Below are positions 1 to 8,480 of a stretch of 12,840 nt of DNA, piece by piece (positions within the stretch are counted from its first letter, which is position 1; the number at the start of each line of letters is the position of its first letter). The DNA is taken from contig DATANR010000272.1 of NCBI GenBank assembly GCA_036266155.1, forward strand, positions 1 to 12,840. The letters run 5' to 3'. The position numbers and the translations under genes are program-made. The notes under the pieces were generated by a model. It searched no databases and was not told the origin of the DNA. It saw only the letters and a list, made by a program, of their open reading frames with translations. This stretch comes from SIAJ01 sp036266155. Lineage in GTDB: Bacteria; Planctomycetota; Planctomycetia; Gemmatales; Gemmataceae.

Positions 1-543
1 GTCTGGTCGAGCGGCACGCGGTCGCAGTATTGGAACTGGGCCATGAACGGGGCCATGTTCCAGATGCTCGCGCACGGCATCAGCTCGGCCGGCATGTTCT
101 TCGTCGTCGGCGTCGCCTACGAGCGGGCCCATCACCGGGAGATCAGTCGATTTGGCGGGCTCATGTCGTCGATGCCTCTTTATGGCGGCCTGAGTGCCAT
201 CTTGTTCTTCGCATCGATGGGGCTGCCAGGACTATGCGGGTTCGTCGGCGAAGTGTTCGTCGTACTTGGAACCTGGAATTATCAGCCCGGCCTCGCGATT
301 CCAGCGATCCTGGCGACGGTCCTCACGGCCGGGTACCTCTTGTGGACCTGGCAGCGCGTCTACTTGGGAGTGAACCCTGCGACGGCGGACTATCCGGATG
401 CGAGCGCCCGCGAGGCTGTCGTGTTGATCGTGTTTTGTGTGCTGGCCATCGCTCTAGGCGTGCTGCCGCAAACGCTGGTCCTGAACTGGATGGAGCCGAG
501 CGTCACGTGGCAGGTCGAGAACCTGGCGCGGCTGGGGCCGTAG
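1..543 (+). CDS. nuoM: NADH-quinone oxidoreductase subunit M, C-terminal part (5' end outside window)
   Basis: The reading frame is open from base 1 and ends with TAG at 541-543, giving the last 180 residues of a membrane subunit of respiratory complex I. NuoM is one of the antiporter-like proton-pumping subunits (Proton_antipo_M family) in the cytoplasmic membrane. What identifies it: the segment QMLAHGISSAGMFFVVG followed by YERAHHREISRFGGL, the hallmark NuoM stretch of a HGIS helix and YERxHxRxIxxxGGL loop, then GLPGLCGFVGE, also typical of this subunit and not of NuoN or NuoL. At least three further hydrophobic helices follow, and the family's usual C-terminus ends just after the last one, so the end looks natural. 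The next gene is on the opposite strand, so nuoM is the last gene of its transcript here and nuoN does not follow it. Identity is sure; only the start is missing. Confidence 0.95.
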   Translation, partial: VWSSGTRSQYWNWAMNGAMFQMLAHGISSAGMFFVVGVAYERAHHREISRFGGLMSSMPLYGGLSAILFFASMGLPGLCGFVGEVFVVLGTWNYQPGLAIPAILATVLTAGYLLWTWQRVYLGVNPATADYPDASAREAVVLIVFCVLAIALGVLPQTLVLNWMEPSVTWQVENLARLGP

Positions 544-551
544 AAACGTGC

Positions 552-2798
552 TTACACCGGCGCCTCTTCCGTCTCCGCGCCGCCTCGCATTTGCGTCCAT
601 TGCTCATGTGAGATGAGCACTTCGCGGGCTTGGGCGCCGTTATAGGTTCCCACGATGCCATCTTCGGCCATGAAGTCGATGAGCCTGGCCGAGCGGCCGT
701 AACCGATGCCCAGGGCCCGCTGCAACAGCGATACGCTGCCGCGTCCCTCGCGGACGACCACTTCGACGGCCTGATCGTAAAGCGGATCGCGCTTCCTCCC
801 ACCCGCACCGCCCGGCTGGGGCGCGTCGCTTCCCTCGGACCGGTTTTCCAGGTTCAACAGTTCATTGTCGAATTGTGGGTCGTCCACTTCCAAATGGCCG
901 ACGATGCGCAAGATCTCCTGATCGCTCGCATACGACGCCTGCGCACGGACGATGGTGCTGGTATTCGGTTGCAGGAAGAGCATGTCGCCCTTGCCGAGCA
1001 ACTTTTCCGCACCGCTTTCGTCGAGCACGACGCGGCTGTTCGAACGATCGGCGACCTGGAAACAAATGCGGGCCGGCAAGTTCGACTTGATGAGGCCCGT
1101 GATGACGTCAACCGTCGGCCGCTGGGTTGTGAGGATCAGGTGGATGCCGGCTGCACGTGACTTCTGCGCGAGCCGAATGATGTGCCCCTCGACTTCCTTT
1201 TTCATCGCCATCATCAGATCGCCGACTTCGTCGACAATGATGACGATGTACGGCAACTTGTCCGGCAGCAGGTCTGCCTCGGCCGCGTCTTGGGGCTTGA
1301 CGCGCTTGAGCACCTCGGCACGGCCAAGCTCGTTGAACCCCGCGATGTTCCGCACGCGTGCACGCCGCATCAGGTCGTAGCGTTCCTCCATCTTGTCCAC
1401 GCCCCAGGCCAGGATCGCTTCCGCCTTGCTGTTGTCGGTGACCACGGGGTGCATGAGGTGCGGCAGCTTGCCGTATTCTGCGAGTTCCACCTGCTTCGGG
1501 TCGATCATCAAGAGTCGGAATTCTTCCGGCGTGCGCGTGAGAAGCAAGCTCAGGATTATGGAGTTCAGGCATACGGACTTGCCGGTACCGGTCCGACCGG
1601 CGATGAGCAGGTGGGGCATGTCCGCCAGGTCATGAACGAGCGGCCGACCCTCGCTGTCCTTGCCAAGCAATAGTGGCAGCTTGGCCTTGATGACTTTGGC
1701 ATTAGCCGCGGCGATTAACTCTTTGAGACGCACGACCGCTCGATGCTCGTTCGGCACCTCGATGCCGACCGTGTTCTTGCCAGGAATCGGCGCGACGATG
1801 CGTACGCTGGGCACGCGCAAGTTGAGTGCAAGGTCGTCGGACAGCGCTGTCACCTTGTTGACGCGCAAGCCCGTTTCCAGGGCAATTTCGTATTGCGTGA
1901 CGACCGGGCCCGTGTGAATGCCGACGACCTTCACCTTGAGACCAAAGTCCGCGAACGTCTTTTCCAGTTGACCGGCGAGATCGCGGAGACGTGATTCGTC
2001 TTCGCCCTCGACCGCTGCCGGTTCGTCGAGCAACTTGAGCGGTGGTAATTCGTAGGAGAGCCACGCGGACTTGGTGTTCGGTGCATCTTCCGGAGTCGGC
2101 GTACGACTGATGAACACCGTGTCCGTTGAAGCAGATCCCTGGAGTGGCCGCTGGTCGATCGGAATGGGATAGTTCGTTGGCGTGACGTCAATGCTGTCGG
2201 CACTTCCAACACGCGTGTGTGTTTTGAAAGTCGGCCGCCATTGCGCCAACGCACGAACAGTTCGTTCGGCAATTCGGCCGGTGGAGCGAATCACTCGAAC
2301 CACGGCCATGACAATGTAGTCGGCAGCCAAGACAATGCCGCACAGGCAAGCTGCGACGAGAATCAAGATACTACCGGTCTGTTCGAAATGCGCGCTCAGC
2401 CAAAGCGCTTCGAAAGCGCCGACCGAGCCACCTGCCCCCGCGATTGGGCCGGGCAAGCGCGCGAGTCCGATCTTATCCGCGATCAAGCAGCCACAAGCGG
2501 TCAGAATAATCCAACCGGCAACGCGGAAAGCGGACACGAACCAGCGCGAGCGCCGCAAGAGCGTGAAACCGACAGCGATCCATCCGAGCGCAAATACCCA
2601 AGCGGCAGCGCCGAGCGGGTCGACGAGTGCATCGCGAAGATCGTCACCGACGTCGGCGAATGGCTGCGGATAGAGGCCAGGAAGCGACGGGCGGTCGGTC
2701 GACGGCGCAGCGCCGAGGATGGCGATCGCGCCAATGCCGCCCAGTAGCACAGTCAGCGCGAAAACGGGCAGTCCGCTTCCGGCGCGGCGGTCGGACAT
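552..2798 (-). CDS. ftsK: DNA translocase FtsK/SpoIIIE
   Basis: A 748-residue ATP-driven DNA pump that acts at the division septum to move chromosome ends apart and, in known cases, activates XerCD recombination at dif. Four hydrophobic segments at about residues 11-31, 63-82, 90-108 and 143-168 form the membrane anchor. A short linker (about 170-250) follows, then the alpha/beta motor: Walker A GRTGTGKS at 401-408, Walker B IVIIVDE at 518-524, and the conserved LAQKSRAAGIHLILTTQRP block at 543-561. The DNA-reading gamma winged helix is at about 671-730 (DPLYDQAV, then IGYGRSARLIDFMAEDG). Length and short linker are like SpoIIIE rather than E. coli FtsK. The ATG start at 2798 has GAGG about 10 bases upstream and begins just before the first membrane helix. 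The stop lies 8 bp from the nuoM stop, tail to tail. Walker A has Arg and Thr where GTTGSGKS or GATGSGKS is more usual, but Lys407 and Ser408 are intact. Confidence 0.96.
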   Translation of the reverse strand: MSDRRAGSGLPVFALTVLLGGIGAIAILGAAPSTDRPSLPGLYPQPFADVGDDLRDALVDPLGAAAWVFALGWIAVGFTLLRRSRWFVSAFRVAGWIILTACGCLIADKIGLARLPGPIAGAGGSVGAFEALWLSAHFEQTGSILILVAACLCGIVLAADYIVMAVVRVIRSTGRIAERTVRALAQWRPTFKTHTRVGSADSIDVTPTNYPIPIDQRPLQGSASTDTVFISRTPTPEDAPNTKSAWLSYELPPLKLLDEPAAVEGEDESRLRDLAGQLEKTFADFGLKVKVVGIHTGPVVTQYEIALETGLRVNKVTALSDDLALNLRVPSVRIVAPIPGKNTVGIEVPNEHRAVVRLKELIAAANAKVIKAKLPLLLGKDSEGRPLVHDLADMPHLLIAGRTGTGKSVCLNSIILSLLLTRTPEEFRLLMIDPKQVELAEYGKLPHLMHPVVTDNSKAEAILAWGVDKMEERYDLMRRARVRNIAGFNELGRAEVLKRVKPQDAAEADLLPDKLPYIVIIVDEVGDLMMAMKKEVEGHIIRLAQKSRAAGIHLILTTQRPTVDVITGLIKSNLPARICFQVADRSNSRVVLDESGAEKLLGKGDMLFLQPNTSTIVRAQASYASDQEILRIVGHLEVDDPQFDNELLNLENRSEGSDAPQPGGAGGRKRDPLYDQAVEVVVREGRGSVSLLQRALGIGYGRSARLIDFMAEDGIVGTYNGAQAREVLISHEQWTQMRGGAETEEAPV

Positions 2799-2960
2799 CG
2801 GCGGTGCACCTCGGAGGAGCTATTCCTTCAGTGTTACCGCCAACACCCGCACATTCATGACGAGAGTCAGTCGGAGGGTGGCGTTCCGTATTCTCGGGGA
2901 CCGCACGATCGTCAGGACCCGAATAGAGGGCCAATTCCGTGGCCTGGACGCATCGGTGGT

Positions 2961-3860
2961 TCAAATGCAACGGGCCACTTCCGCGGCTAGTTGGCCATTG
3001 GCAACGATCAAGGATTGATTGGCGAGCAGCGATCGGCCATGCGTCAGTTCCGCGAGGCGAGACAGTAGGAAGGGCGTCAGTGCCGCGCCGCGAACGCCGT
3101 TGTCCGCCGCTTGAGCCTCCGCCTGGGTGACAGCCGTTTCGACTTCTTCGGCCGGAATGGCAAACTCGGTAGCGACTGGTTGTGCCAGGATGGCTCCGCC
3201 GCCGCCCATGCGCACATGGGTTGCAAACACTCGCGCGGCTTCTTCCGGCGAATCCACACGTGTTGACACCGGTAAGCCACTCGTCCGGCTATAGAACGCC
3301 GGAAACTCGTTCGTTTGAAAACCGATCACGGGCACGCCAAGTGTTTCCAGGATCTCAAGTGTCCTTGGCAAATCGAGGATGCTCTTCGCACCCGCACAGA
3401 CGACCAGTACCGGAGTGCGCGCCAGTTCGACTAGGTCCGCGGAAATGTCGAAGGGTTGTCCCCGATCGCGATGGGCGCCGCCGATTCCTCCCGTTGCGAA
3501 GATGCGGATCCCTGCTTGGTGCGCCAGGTGCATCGTTGCCGCGACAGTAGTGGCGGCCATCCGATCTTGCGCCACCGCGGTCGCCAGATCCCGACGGCTT
3601 GCCTTCATGACATTCGAAGCGCGGGCCAACTCTTCAAGTTGGGCGGTGGATAGGCCGACCGTGGGCTTGCCCATCCAAACAGCAATCGTTGCGGGGACGC
3701 CTCCAGCGGCGCGAACCGCTTGCTCGGCCGCGAGGGCGGTTTCCAGGTTAATTGGCCAGGGGAGTCCGTGCGCGATCAGCGTCGATTCAAGTGCGACGAG
3801 CGGTTTGCGGTTCGCTTTGGCGGCCCGCACTTCGTCGCTGATCGTCAACCATTCCTTCAT
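2961..3860 (-). CDS. psuG: Pseudouridine-5'-phosphate glycosidase
   Basis: A 299-residue cytoplasmic enzyme of the PsuG/IndA family, which reversibly splits pseudouridine 5'-phosphate into uracil and ribose 5-phosphate in pseudouridine salvage. Family blocks in order: LVALESTLIAHGLP (21-34, with Glu25), VGLSTAQLEEL (68-78), KASRRDLA (86-93, Lys86), FATGGIGGAHR (121-131), FDISADLVELA (137-147, Asp142), VCAGAKSILDLPRTLE (154-169, Lys159) and GFQTNEFPAFYSR (180-192). Lys159 aligns, from memory, with the Schiff-base lysine of E. coli PsuG (K166), and Asp142 with the metal-binding aspartate. Length is close to the family's usual 300-310. The ATG at 3860 has GGAG six bases upstream. The kinase PsuK, often next to or fused with PsuG, is absent here. 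It lies 162 bp upstream of ftsK on the same strand, so joint transcription is possible but not shown, and diverges from the rhomboid gene. Confidence 0.95.
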   Translation of the reverse strand: MKEWLTISDEVRAAKANRKPLVALESTLIAHGLPWPINLETALAAEQAVRAAGGVPATIAVWMGKPTVGLSTAQLEELARASNVMKASRRDLATAVAQDRMAATTVAATMHLAHQAGIRIFATGGIGGAHRDRGQPFDISADLVELARTPVLVVCAGAKSILDLPRTLEILETLGVPVIGFQTNEFPAFYSRTSGLPVSTRVDSPEEAARVFATHVRMGGGGAILAQPVATEFAIPAEEVETAVTQAEAQAADNGVRGAALTPFLLSRLAELTHGRSLLANQSLIVANGQLAAEVARCI

Positions 3861-3940
3861 CCTCGGCTCCGCGCATCGACAATTGGCTTATTGGCACCCA
3901 TAATGCCACCTACCCAAACAGTCTCTGGCCCCTTGCGTGC
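3861..3940. promoter_or_regulatory. Shared divergent promoter region of psuG and the rhomboid gene
   Basis: These 80 bases separate two genes read in opposite directions, so they must hold or overlap both start signals unless transcription starts further inside the genes. An AT-richer core at about 3880-3905 contains CATAAT, which could serve as a -10 element, but I find no matching -35 at the right distance. No clear Shine-Dalgarno precedes the rhomboid ATG. The call rests on gene arrangement, not on a recognised motif. Confidence 0.35.
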
Positions 3941-5413
3941 ATGTCGGACTCCGTTGTCATTTCACTTCGCGAGACGATCCTCCGCCAGATTCTGGCCTCG
4001 GATCCGACGCCCTGGTTTCCGCGCGACTATGCCCAATCGGTGGCCATCGATCGCGAAAGCTTGTATGCGCCGCTCAATGATCTTCGCGTCGCTGGTCTGG
4101 TTCAGCTTACCGATTGGATCGTCGGCAGGGGCCAGGGGTATGTCCTCACGATGTTGGGCCGCGAGGTCCTAAGCAATCCAACCGCACTGGCCCAACTCGG
4201 TGAATCGACGGCGCTTGTCACGCCACGGCTGGCGTCTGTCGATGAAATTGATCGAAGTACGCCCACGACATTTGACATTGGCGAGGCGGCACGCAAGGCG
4301 TTCTATGAAGGTGGCCGCGTTCGTGTCGTGCCCGTCTTGATGCTTGCGAACCTGGTTGCCTTTGCTGGCTCGTTTGCGATGGCTGCCCGGTCGGGGGTCA
4401 ATTTGTGGGAGTTCTTCGGGCAGGGCGATCCGAACGTATTGGAAAAAGTAGGGGCGCTCAGTGCTGTCGACATTGCGCACGGCGAATGGTGGCGATTGCT
4501 CACGAATTGCTTCTTGCATTTTGGTTTGATGCATCTCGTCTTGAACATGACGACGCTGTTTCTTGCGCGCCGTGTCGAGGCGCTTTGGGGCTCGGGTCGC
4601 TTCCTCGTGCTCTATTTGATCTGCGGCGTTTGCGGTAGTTGTGTGGCCGTTTATTACAACCCTGGGGATGCGAGCAAAATCAATGTTCTAGCGGGTGCGT
4701 CTGGTGCCCTGTGGGGCGTCATGGGCTCGGAAATTGTTTGGCTTGTGCTCAATCGCAGGCACCTGCCGCCCGATCAGACACGGCAATGGTTTTCGCAGTT
4801 GTCGTTTACGTTGTTGCTCAATGTCGGCGTCAGCATGTTGCCGCACGTCAGCGCGGCCGCGCACCTGGGCGGCGGGGTTGCGGGTTTACTGACAGCATTC
4901 CTGCTCCGCGTTCACAAGTTCGGTCCCGCCCCCAAACGCTCAATGGCGGGCGTCCTGCTGGCATTCCTCCCCACAATTTTTCTGATCGGGCTGTCGACGG
5001 CGATGGCCAATGACCATCGGTTGCAGCCATTCCTGGCCGACGCTTACCGCGAACAGATCGACAACCAAGTGGGGAGACTGCCGGCCGCGCTGGCGCCATT
5101 GATCACGGATTCCGATCGATTGTTCCCGCTGGAATCTTCCAAGCGCGACGCTGCCGAAGTTTCGAAGGTGCGCGATGGGCTGCAAAGTTTGATCAAGCAG
5201 GCAAAAGAAGCGGAAGAATGGACGAAGAAAACCAATCCCATCGATCAAGCGCTCCCGATGAAAGAAAAGGGCCTGGGCCTCATCGGGGCGTTGATTCCGT
5301 TTGCTGAAGCGCTCGGGAAGCAGGCCGGCGGTGAAACCGTGACCAACATGAATGAATTGCGCGGACATTGGCAAGACGCGCGCACGGCGTGGGAAAAAGT
5401 CATTGCGAAGTAG
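3941..5413 (+). CDS. Rhomboid-family intramembrane serine protease with N-terminal winged-helix-like domain
   Basis: A 490-residue protein with three parts. Residues 1-80 are soluble and look like a winged helix (REESLYAPLND-type recognition helix at about 38-52, then a wing around GRGQGYVLTMLGREVL at 62-77). Residues about 125-350 are the rhomboid core: GEWWRLLTNCFLHFGLMHLV with H193, H198 and N202 (the HxxxN oxyanion motif), then the nucleophile motif GASGA with Ser254, and the last catalytic helix AAHLGGGVAG with His308. The Ser-His dyad is complete, so an active protease that cuts transmembrane segments is expected. Residues about 357-490 form a charged helical tail after the last helix (about 335-352). 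Substrate is unknown. There is no Shine-Dalgarno, but this ATG is the only one before the winged helix. The gene overlaps the following convergent permease gene by 14 bp. The core call is firm; the winged-helix reading is by pattern only. Confidence 0.9.
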   Translation: MSDSVVISLRETILRQILASDPTPWFPRDYAQSVAIDRESLYAPLNDLRVAGLVQLTDWIVGRGQGYVLTMLGREVLSNPTALAQLGESTALVTPRLASVDEIDRSTPTTFDIGEAARKAFYEGGRVRVVPVLMLANLVAFAGSFAMAARSGVNLWEFFGQGDPNVLEKVGALSAVDIAHGEWWRLLTNCFLHFGLMHLVLNMTTLFLARRVEALWGSGRFLVLYLICGVCGSCVAVYYNPGDASKINVLAGASGALWGVMGSEIVWLVLNRRHLPPDQTRQWFSQLSFTLLLNVGVSMLPHVSAAAHLGGGVAGLLTAFLLRVHKFGPAPKRSMAGVLLAFLPTIFLIGLSTAMANDHRLQPFLADAYREQIDNQVGRLPAALAPLITDSDRLFPLESSKRDAAEVSKVRDGLQSLIKQAKEAEEWTKKTNPIDQALPMKEKGLGLIGALIPFAEALGKQAGGETVTNMNELRGHWQDARTAWEKVIAK

Positions 5414-7349
5414 TCGTTGGCTCCTCCAACGTCATTTGACGACCGTCAACGCGGACGCGGATGCGCAGTCCCCCAAGAGTATCGGCCATGATGCCGGCAG
5501 CCGGGGCCGACATCAAGATGCCAATCACATCGCCGCGATGCAGCGTTCGCATCGCCAATTCCAATTCCAGCTCGTCGGCCGCCTTCGGCTCCATGACATG
5601 AACATATCGGTCGACGGCAGTTGTGAGGGTTTGCAGGGCTTTGGCGTCATTCGTATCGATCAACAAGACAACCGGCCCATCGCCCGGAACATTGACTAAC
5701 CCGTTGAGTACATAGCGTGAGCCGATTAGCGACGCAAGCAACGTCGCCGCACGGCGCGGCAAGTCGCGTACGCGCCGCCAAAGCACGAGCAATACGCCCA
5801 GCGTCATAATGCCGGCGCCCAGGAAAAGGAACTTTGGCAAAGGGCGTTCATCGTACTCCTCGTCTTCGGCCTGAGCGGCCGGTCGAATAACGTAATGGTC
5901 GACGTCGCCCAAGTGGTAGCGGCTGACGATGACGTCGTCGTGTGGCTTCACGGATCGGTCGATCTTAATATCCGGCGGAGGTTGAACTGGCCGGGCGTCG
6001 AAGAGGTGATGGAAAACGTTGAACTGCTGCTGCTCGTCCGTGGGAACGCTGCCGACTTCGAGCCCGTTCACTTTGAAATAGACGGGTCGCCCGCGCAATA
6101 GACCGATGGACGTCAACTCTCCCTCCGCAATGCGATCCGTCGTTTCGATCCGTGGCAGTAGGCCGGCTTTCTTTGAACCCGTAACGACGAGCGAAAAGAG
6201 GACCGACGCGAGAATCGCGCCGGTGACGTTGATGAAGTTGCTCGAGGCGATCATGTCGCCCTTGCTCGATTTCGGTGCTCGATATTGCAACAGCGTGAAC
6301 AAGGGCACCAGGTAGAAACCCGTACACACGCCGATGAGGACGGTGCAGGCGATTAGACCGGGGATGAAGCCGAGTGAGAAACCTGCCAACACGCAACCAA
6401 GAATCATCCCGGTCGCACCGATCGGGATCAATCCTAGTTCCACCCTGCGCCCGGACAGCCAGCCAGCGAGAGGGCTGCCGAGACCGACGCCGAGCGCCAC
6501 GGTGCCGACGACGGCACTGGTCTTGAGTTCATCCCATTTCGGGTTCTGGCTTTGGCCAAACATGTACACCGTTGCACGCATGAAGGCCACGATGAACGTG
6601 AAGAAGGCGATGCCAATCACCGCGAATGCCAAAGTGCGCGACCAAAGCAACGTCTTGAGGTTGCGTGCCAGCGGCCCGTAAAGATAGCGCGGAAATCGTA
6701 GGGTCGGATTGGCGGCCGGCATGCGCCGGATGAATAGCGAAGCGATCGCGCCGACCACCGCGAGGCAGAGCAGGATGATGCCGATATTGGCTTCGCGGCG
6801 CAGGAAAACGAACGACAGGATGCCGCCGGATACCGTTCCAAGGATCACCGCGAGAAACGAAAGCGACTCGAGCACACCATTGCCGCGCGACAGCAAATGG
6901 GACTGAAGTATCTCGGGCATGACGCCGTATGTCGCGGGCACAAAGAACGCGGAGTGCGTGCCCATCAGAAAGACGGTGGAAAGCACGACCCAGGATCCGG
7001 CATGAGGCTGTCCGCCGCCCGTGCCAAGCCAAAATCCGAACAGGGCCAGACCGGTGATGCCGATCTCAGCGATTTTCCACGCGACGAGCGAAGTCCGCTT
7101 GCTGTAACGATCGGCGAGGTAGCCGGCGAGCGTGCAGCAGAGAGCCCAGGGCGCGTAAAAGAGAATCGGCATCAGCGCGATGGCGTTGGCCTCGCTGAGC
7201 GTCTGCGTGTTGATGGCGAAGAACATCGCCGCGGCGTGGATGGCCTGGTCGTTGAACGCGGCGAGGAACTGGGCGGCCAGCAGGCCGAGGTAGGTGCGGG
7301 TGGCCAGGGTGTCGGCCGGGGCGAGCGCACCAGAACCGGCAGTCGACAT
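5400..7349 (-). CDS. LplT-like MFS transporter with a C-terminal degenerate PlsC-like domain
   Basis: With the ATG at 7349 the protein has 649 residues. About 20-390 are a 12-helix major facilitator core. The first helix, LGLLAAQFLAAFNDQAIH, matches the QFLGAFNDN start of LplT and of the permease half of LplT-PlsC-Aas fusions, which flip lysophospholipids across the inner membrane. LADRYSKR (79-86) is the MFS motif A loop. A soluble insert of about 100 residues follows (about 395-500), then one more helix (505-524) and a tail that aligns with the opening of PlsC acyltransferases (VPGDGPVVLLID, 554-565) but lacks the HxxxxD pair and the FPEG motif. A transport role is likely; lysolipid as substrate is an inference. 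The frame extends to a GTG at 7376, but only the ATG has GAGGG before it. The end overlaps the rhomboid gene tail to tail. Confidence 0.82.
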   Translation of the reverse strand: MSTAGSGALAPADTLATRTYLGLLAAQFLAAFNDQAIHAAAMFFAINTQTLSEANAIALMPILFYAPWALCCTLAGYLADRYSKRTSLVAWKIAEIGITGLALFGFWLGTGGGQPHAGSWVVLSTVFLMGTHSAFFVPATYGVMPEILQSHLLSRGNGVLESLSFLAVILGTVSGGILSFVFLRREANIGIILLCLAVVGAIASLFIRRMPAANPTLRFPRYLYGPLARNLKTLLWSRTLAFAVIGIAFFTFIVAFMRATVYMFGQSQNPKWDELKTSAVVGTVALGVGLGSPLAGWLSGRRVELGLIPIGATGMILGCVLAGFSLGFIPGLIACTVLIGVCTGFYLVPLFTLLQYRAPKSSKGDMIASSNFINVTGAILASVLFSLVVTGSKKAGLLPRIETTDRIAEGELTSIGLLRGRPVYFKVNGLEVGSVPTDEQQQFNVFHHLFDARPVQPPPDIKIDRSVKPHDDVIVSRYHLGDVDHYVIRPAAQAEDEEYDERPLPKFLFLGAGIMTLGVLLVLWRRVRDLPRRAATLLASLIGSRYVLNGLVNVPGDGPVVLLIDTNDAKALQTLTTAVDRYVHVMEPKAADELELELAMRTLHRGDVIGILMSAPAAGIMADTLGGLRIRVRVDGRQMTLEEPTTTSQ

Positions 7350-8294
7350 GAATCCCTCATGACGGCGGAATCCCACTAGTGTAGAAGGCTGGCCAGCATG
7401 ACCAGTGAGTGTAGCAGGAGCCGCGCGACCATCGCATTTTGTTCACGAAGTGACACACCCCGGAAACGCAATTTGAGGTTCTGCATGAATTTCGGGTCGA
7501 GATGCATAAATCATTATTAAGATTGAGCTTGCGGCGGCATTTGAGGCGCAAATGGTGGGAACTGCATGTTCTGTTCGCAGTTGCGAGGTTGCCGGCGAGA
7601 AACGTAATGCCGCGCCAAGGCTTTCGCGTCATCGTGAAACGCGTTTCCATCAATTCACTGGCGGAGCAAGCGCACTTCGACGTTAGCCATCCGCGACGTT
7701 GCGCTCGGGACGATTTGTTTTCCGAAAGTGTTCTTGGCGTGCTTGAGAGGCGCTCCGGCGTGCAGGTTAGGTCTGCCGCAGCGCCCTGCTCCGCACACTG
7801 CTGAATCGGAAGCGGCAGGGGTTGCCACTTCGTTACGATGGCGGCCAGGGTGGCTCCAAGTTTATAGTCCCATCAAGCAAAACGGTCTGAAAGAAAAACG
7901 CGCGATCGTTGCTTGCATCGGCCGCGGCGAGCGAGTACCATTTTTCTTGACCCCTGCGGTGTTCGTGATGGGCCGTGACATTTGCGGCGAACCGATAAAA
8001 ACCCGTTGGGGGCCGATTAAGCCATGCGGTGCTGCAAGCCCACCGCCTCTCTTCGCGAGAGGGCCGAGTGGCGATCCAAACATCCGTGCGGCCGGCTCCC
8101 ACTTTAATTGCGGGTTCCCCAAAAGCGTCTCACACGGCACAGGTGGGGGTCTTTCATTTCTCTCTCATTAGCTGTGCGAACGTCATATCAAATTTAGATA
8201 TTTTGATTCGATGAAATGAAGTTTTTGGGCCTGTCCAAAGCGATTGCTTCGCACGACTTTGCGGCTTGGGCAAAATTTTATCTGAACTTTGCGA
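7350..8294. other. Intergenic stretch without recognisable gene
   Basis: Nearly 1 kb between the MFS start and the candidate metH leader. Several 60-150-codon frames are open on both strands (for example plus 7502-7804 and 7728-8171, minus 7862-8140), but none shows a known motif, a good start site or a protein-like composition, and they overlap one another. No tRNA T-arm or other RNA gene was seen. There is a 10-bp palindrome GCTGGCCAGC at 7388-7397 and a 6-bp hairpin at 8046-8062. The stretch at 8165-8220 is clearly AT-richer than its surroundings. The promoter of the minus-strand MFS gene must lie at the left end, but no convincing -35/-10 pair was identified. The region could be decayed gene material or regulatory spacer. 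Confidence 0.5.
7353..7358 (-). promoter_or_regulatory. Ribosome binding site choosing the ATG start of the MFS gene
   Basis: On the minus strand GAGGGA stands directly before TTC and the ATG at 7347-7349. The spacing from GAGGG to the start is about 4 bases, a little short. The alternative in-frame GTG nine codons upstream (7374-7376) has nothing similar before it, so the ATG is preferred. Confidence 0.5.
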
Positions 8295-8322
8295 TTGACA
8301 GCTGCATTCGAGCGGGTAGTAT
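8295..8322 (+). promoter_or_regulatory. Candidate sigma70-type promoter for the metH leader or a small RNA
   Basis: A perfect -35 hexamer TTGACA (8295-8300) is followed after 16 bases by TAGTAT (8317-8322), which matches four of six bases of the -10 consensus. A transcript would start near 8329 and read through the hairpin-rich stretch into the terminator at 8782-8830 and, if that is read through, into metH. A match of this quality can occur by chance in 1.7 kb, and promoter rules in planctomycetes are less well known. Confidence 0.35.
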
Positions 8323-8480
8323 CTGCCCAACGTTCGCTCTTTGTTTCGCCCTGACCCGTCGTGGGAAACTCAATGGCACTTTGCAAGAACGATACAGGGC
8401 TCGCCCAGGCCATCCGTTCGACTTGCTCGCCCAATTGCGACCAAACGCGGCACACCCCGTCACCAATGCCGCAGTAGTCC

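Noticed and set aside
7349..7376. GTG at 7376 as the start of the MFS gene
   Set aside because: No ribosome binding site precedes it, while the ATG at 7349 has GAGGG just upstream and begins a typical N-terminus.
7502..8171. Possible decayed gene in the left part of the long gap
   Set aside because: Short frames on both strands gave no readable match to any family I know, so calling a pseudogene would be a guess.
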